Shown here: piece after piece, positions 30,063 to 32,894 of the stretch
Numbering within the stretch: position 1 is the first letter of the stretch
How the letters are laid out: each line of letters opens with the position of its first letter
Origin: Pseudonocardia xinjiangensis
GTDB taxonomy: Bacteria > Actinomycetota > Actinomycetes > Mycobacteriales > Pseudonocardiaceae
DNA length: 32,894 bases
Direction: 5' to 3'
NCBI RefSeq assembly: GCF_012911925.1
Contig: NZ_JAAXKY010000082.1
Location: 1 to 32,894 of the forward strand
The notes under the pieces: generated by a model
Told to the model about the DNA's origin: nothing
The model's database searches: none
What the model saw: the letters and a program-made list of their open reading frames with translations, nothing else
Program-made: the position numbers and the translations under genes

Positions 30063-31787
30063 TCAGTCGCCCGCGGTCGGTCCCGAATCACCCGAGTGCG
30101 GACCGGTCAGCGCCTTGCGCTCCTCGCTGCGCGCCACGCTCTCGGCGTGCCCCGAGTCGCGGGATGCGCCGTCGTGCTGGGCGGCTTCCGCGGCGGCCTC
30201 CTCGGCCCTCGCCCGCTCCAGCGCGGCGGTCTCCTCCGGCGGGTCGGGGGTGAGCAACGAGCCCGGCACCGGGGCGCCACCCATACCCAGCTGGTTCATC
30301 CTCTTGGGCACGGGAGCGCCCTGGTAGGCCAGCGGGATGGCGTGCCCGTGGTCGTCGACGCCGCCGAGGGGCTGGTGCACCTCGATGAACTCACCGTGCG
30401 GGAGCCGCTTGATGATGCCCGTCTCGATGCCGTGTTCCAGTACCGCCCGGTCGGACCGCTGGAGCCCGATGCAGAGCCGGTAGGTCACGTAGTACGCGAT
30501 GGGCGGGACGACCAGGACCCCGATCCGGCCTGCCCACGTCGTCGCGTTCAGCGAGATGTCGAAGAAGTAGGCGATCAGGTCGTTGCTGCCGCAGAGGACG
30601 AGCACCGCGTAGAACGAGATTGCCATGACCCCGAGCGAGGTGCGGACCGGAACGTCACGGGGCCGCTGCAGCAGGTTGTGCAGCGCGTTGTCCTTCGTGA
30701 AGTGGCGCTCGATGGCCGGATAGGCGCCGGCGAGCACGTAGAGCACCGGGAGGAACGCAGGGCTGGCCCAGAAGGCCGGCGGGATCGTGTAGTCCCCGAT
30801 CGCGATGTTCCACGGCGGGAAGATCCGCAGCATTCCCTCGGTGAAGAGCACGTACCAGTCCGGCTGGGAACCGGCGGAGATGTGCGAGGGGTTGTACGGC
30901 CCGAAGTTCCAGATCGGGTTGATCTGCAGCAGCCCGCCCATGATCGCGATGACGCCGACGGTGACCGCGAAGAACGCGCCACCCTTCGCGGCGAACGCCG
31001 GGAGGATCCGGACGCCGACGACGTTCTTCTCGGAGCGGCCGGGGCCGGGGAACTGGGTGTGCTTCTGGTACCAGACCAGGCCGACGTGCACCGCGATCAG
31101 CGCGAGCAGAATGCCCGGAATCAGCAGCACGTGGACGATGTAGAGCCGCGGAATGATCTCGGTGCCGGGGAACTCCCCGCCGAAGAGAGCGAACTGCGTC
31201 CAGGTGCCGATCACGGGCACCGCCAGGGTGAACCCGGAGGCGATCCGCAGCCCCGTGCCCGACAGCAGGTCGTCGGGGAGGGAGTAGCCGCTGAAGCCCG
31301 CGAAGAACCCGAGGAACAGCAGCAGCACACCGATGATCCAGTTGGCCTCACGCGGCTTGCGGAAGGCGCCGGTGAAGTAGGTGCGGATCATGTGCGCGAC
31401 CATCGCGGCCAGGAAGAGCAGCGCGGCCCAGTGGTGCACCTGCCGGACGAACAGGCCGCCGCGCACCTGGAACGAGATCTCCAGTGCGCTCTCGTAGGCA
31501 CGGCTCATGTGGACGCCGCGCAGGTTGTCGAACGGGCCGTTGTAGGTGACCTCGACCATGGACGGGTCGAAGAACAACGCGAGATACGTGCCCGAGAGCA
31601 GCAGGACGATGAAGCTGTAGAGGGCGACCTCCCCGAGCATGAACGACCAGTGGGTCGGGAAGACCTTGTTGAACTGCTTCCGCATCCCCGCTGCCGGGTG
31701 GTAGCGCTGGTCCAGCTCATCGAGGGCGGCTGCGCCCTTTGCCTGCAGCCCACCGCTCGAGCTCGTGGGGGTGGTGATCGCGCTCAT
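30063..31787 (-). CDS. qcrB: Cytochrome bc1 complex cytochrome b subunit
   Basis: The di-heme cytochrome b of the actinobacterial bcc-aa3 respiratory supercomplex, oxidising menaquinol in the membrane. The 574-residue product has the expected helices, heme-ligand His in RQVHHWAALLFLAAMVAHMIRTYFTGAFRKPRE, the SGYSLPDDLLSGTGLRI loop and PDWYVLFTEG, which resembles the PEWY quinol-oxidation motif. It carries the long hydrophilic, acidic and Ala-rich C-terminal tail (about 120 residues) found in Actinobacteria. ATG 31787 overlaps the qcrA stop (ATGA). The longer frame upstream is a shadow of qcrA. Drugs of the telacebec (Q203) type bind this subunit in mycobacteria. Confidence 0.96.
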   Translation of the reverse strand: MSAITTPTSSSGGLQAKGAAALDELDQRYHPAAGMRKQFNKVFPTHWSFMLGEVALYSFIVLLLSGTYLALFFDPSMVEVTYNGPFDNLRGVHMSRAYESALEISFQVRGGLFVRQVHHWAALLFLAAMVAHMIRTYFTGAFRKPREANWIIGVLLLFLGFFAGFSGYSLPDDLLSGTGLRIASGFTLAVPVIGTWTQFALFGGEFPGTEIIPRLYIVHVLLIPGILLALIAVHVGLVWYQKHTQFPGPGRSEKNVVGVRILPAFAAKGGAFFAVTVGVIAIMGGLLQINPIWNFGPYNPSHISAGSQPDWYVLFTEGMLRIFPPWNIAIGDYTIPPAFWASPAFLPVLYVLAGAYPAIERHFTKDNALHNLLQRPRDVPVRTSLGVMAISFYAVLVLCGSNDLIAYFFDISLNATTWAGRIGVLVVPPIAYYVTYRLCIGLQRSDRAVLEHGIETGIIKRLPHGEFIEVHQPLGGVDDHGHAIPLAYQGAPVPKRMNQLGMGGAPVPGSLLTPDPPEETAALERARAEEAAAEAAQHDGASRDSGHAESVARSEERKALTGPHSGDSGPTAGD

Positions 31788-32894
31788 GATGATCTCAGCT
31801 CCCAGAAGGCCGGACCGACTGGCTCGTTGAAGTCCCCGCGGGCGACGAGATAGCCCTCGTCGTTCACGGTAATGGGAAGTTGGGGGAGCGCGCGCGTCGC
31901 AGGACCGAAAATCGGCTTCGCGTACTCCGTCGCGAGGAACTGCGACTGGTGGCACGGGCACAGGATCCGCTGGGTCTGCGCCTCGTAGAGCGACGCCGGG
32001 CAACCCAGGTGCGTGCAGATCTTGGAGTAGGCGTAGTAGTCGCCGTAGTGGTAGTTCTCGAGGCCGGGAAGCTCGACCACCGTGGTGTTCGGGCGGAACC
32101 GGATGAGCATCACCGGGGTGTCGGAGCCGCGCAGGCCGGCCTGCAGCGCCTCCTCGTTGCCCCGGTCCGACTCCCGGAACGGGAAGACGGTCTCCATGGA
32201 GCCCGCCTCCTGGTCCTCCGGACGCACCAGGGAGACCTCGTCCGGGTCGCCCGTGTCGCGGCGCAGGTACACCGTCTCGCCGTTCACCGGCTTCCACGCC
32301 GTGACCCACAGCGGGGCGTCGGCCCCGCCCTTCCACGGGTTGCGCACCAGCGGGGCGATCGCGGCGATCCCGAGCCCGAGGCCGAAGATGCCGGCCGCCG
32401 CGCCCGCCGCCCGCGTGATCAGCTTGCGGCGCGCGATGCCGGTGTCCTGGCCGGCCTTGGCCAGCTGCGCGATCACCGTCTGGCGGGCCACCTCGTCAGA
32501 GGCCCCGTCGTGGCGCTGCTGCACCGAGACCTCGTCGGGGAAGAACTTCTTCACGTACGAGATGACGGCGATGCCCAGTGCCAGCACCGCGAGACCGAAG
32601 GTGCCGCCGACGACCGGTGTGTACAGCGCGTACATCGTGTAGCCGGGCTGCCCCGGCGCCACGTACTCGAACGGCCAGAAGATGAAGGCCACCACGAAGG
32701 CGAGCCCGGCGATCGCGGAGATCACGAACCACAGGGCGACGGCGCGCTCGGCCCGCTTCTCGGCGCGGGTGCCCGGGATCGGCCACTTCCGCTGGTTGTG
32801 GACGATCTCGACGTCGTCGAGCTCCGCAGCGAGCCGCGCCCGCTGGTCCGGCGTCATCTCCTCCACCTCGGCGGCGGTGGGGGTGGGTGGATGC
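31784..32894 (-). CDS. qcrA: Cytochrome bc1 complex Rieske iron-sulfur subunit (5' end outside window)
   Basis: The Rieske protein partner of QcrB, with three N-terminal membrane helices as in Actinobacteria and a C-terminal 2Fe-2S domain. The cluster-binding motifs are CTHLGC and CPCHQSQF. The frame stays open to the window edge (reading HPPTPTAAEVEEMTPDQ), so the true start is probably outside; GTG 32866 is an internal possibility. A twin-Arg-like ARRKLITRAAG precedes the third membrane helix, the usual Tat-dependent final helix. The stop overlaps qcrB by four bases. qcrC is expected just beyond the edge. Confidence 0.95.
   Translation of the reverse strand, partial: HPPTPTAAEVEEMTPDQRARLAAELDDVEIVHNQRKWPIPGTRAEKRAERAVALWFVISAIAGLAFVVAFIFWPFEYVAPGQPGYTMYALYTPVVGGTFGLAVLALGIAVISYVKKFFPDEVSVQQRHDGASDEVARQTVIAQLAKAGQDTGIARRKLITRAAGAAAGIFGLGLGIAAIAPLVRNPWKGGADAPLWVTAWKPVNGETVYLRRDTGDPDEVSLVRPEDQEAGSMETVFPFRESDRGNEEALQAGLRGSDTPVMLIRFRPNTTVVELPGLENYHYGDYYAYSKICTHLGCPASLYEAQTQRILCPCHQSQFLATEYAKPIFGPATRALPQLPITVNDEGYLVARGDFNEPVGPAFWELRSS

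Noticed and set aside
30063..32336. A 757-codon frame extending qcrB upstream
   Set aside because: The extension runs through qcrA in another frame; QcrB homology starts at ATG 31787, which overlaps the qcrA stop.
1..32894. Mobile elements, prophage, CRISPR arrays, toxin-antitoxin or defence islands
   Set aside because: No transposase, integrase, spacer-repeat array or defence-family protein was found; the region reads as ordinary chromosomal gene content.

Overview
The window looks like a chromosomal segment of a high-GC actinobacterium, most likely a member of the Pseudonocardiaceae. This is an inference from the very GC-rich third codon positions, the actinobacterial Rieske/cytochrome b genes (qcrA, qcrB with a long charged C-terminus), an FprA-type ferredoxin reductase, a PcaR-type IclR regulator, several luciferase-like flavin enzymes and many leaderless start codons. 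I see no rRNA, tRNA, transposase, phage gene or CRISPR array. Genes are tightly packed on both strands.

Layout. 49-2206 (minus): DNA polymerase IV and an Sfp-type phosphopantetheinyl transferase. 2300-2736 (minus): a small basic protein of unknown function, followed by a terminator and preceded by an overlapping upstream ORF with five consecutive Cys codons. 2791-5152 (plus): an FAD amine-oxidase-like protein and a cytochrome P450. 5238-8824: a beta-ketoadipate module, with the 3-oxoadipate CoA-transferase subunits on the minus strand diverging from pcaB-like and pcaR-like genes on the plus strand; the shared intergenic region holds two palindromes over the CoA-transferase promoter and a separate hairpin repeat. 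8912-11388 (plus): two overlapping flavin-dependent monooxygenases. 11400-12976 (minus): a DUF488 protein coupled to an oxalate-decarboxylase-like bicupin. 13144-16584 (minus): an ABC exporter with its own DesKR-like two-component system, four genes joined by 4-base overlaps. 16708-18995: an AlkZ-like winged-helix protein, a 56-residue membrane protein and a GlxA-type AraC regulator whose control region carries four CTGCCA half-sites. 19012-24403: a DICT-GGDEF-like sensor, a crotonase, ferredoxin-NADP reductase and an acyl-CoA dehydrogenase. 24414-25798: an ACT-domain protein behind a 16-residue leader peptide and an attenuator-like hairpin, then an NAD-dependent epimerase/dehydrogenase. 25840-29974: an MFS exporter, a 59-residue membrane protein, an F420-type oxidoreductase and a GT87 mannosyltransferase. 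30063-32894 (minus): qcrB and the 5'-truncated qcrA of the cytochrome bcc complex.

How parts work together. PcaI, PcaJ, PcaB and PcaR belong to protocatechuate degradation, but pcaHG, pcaC/D and pcaF are not in this window. FprA could feed electrons to P450s such as the one here through a ferredoxin encoded elsewhere. The most noteworthy signals are regulatory: two short upstream ORFs that look like ribosome-sensing attenuators (polycysteine at 2572-2712; Val/Leu/Arg-rich at 24779-24829), and a repeated arrangement in which a TANNNT-like -10 box sits 5-8 bases before the start codon, implying leaderless mRNAs for many genes. All functions are read from the sequence and family knowledge; no database search was run.
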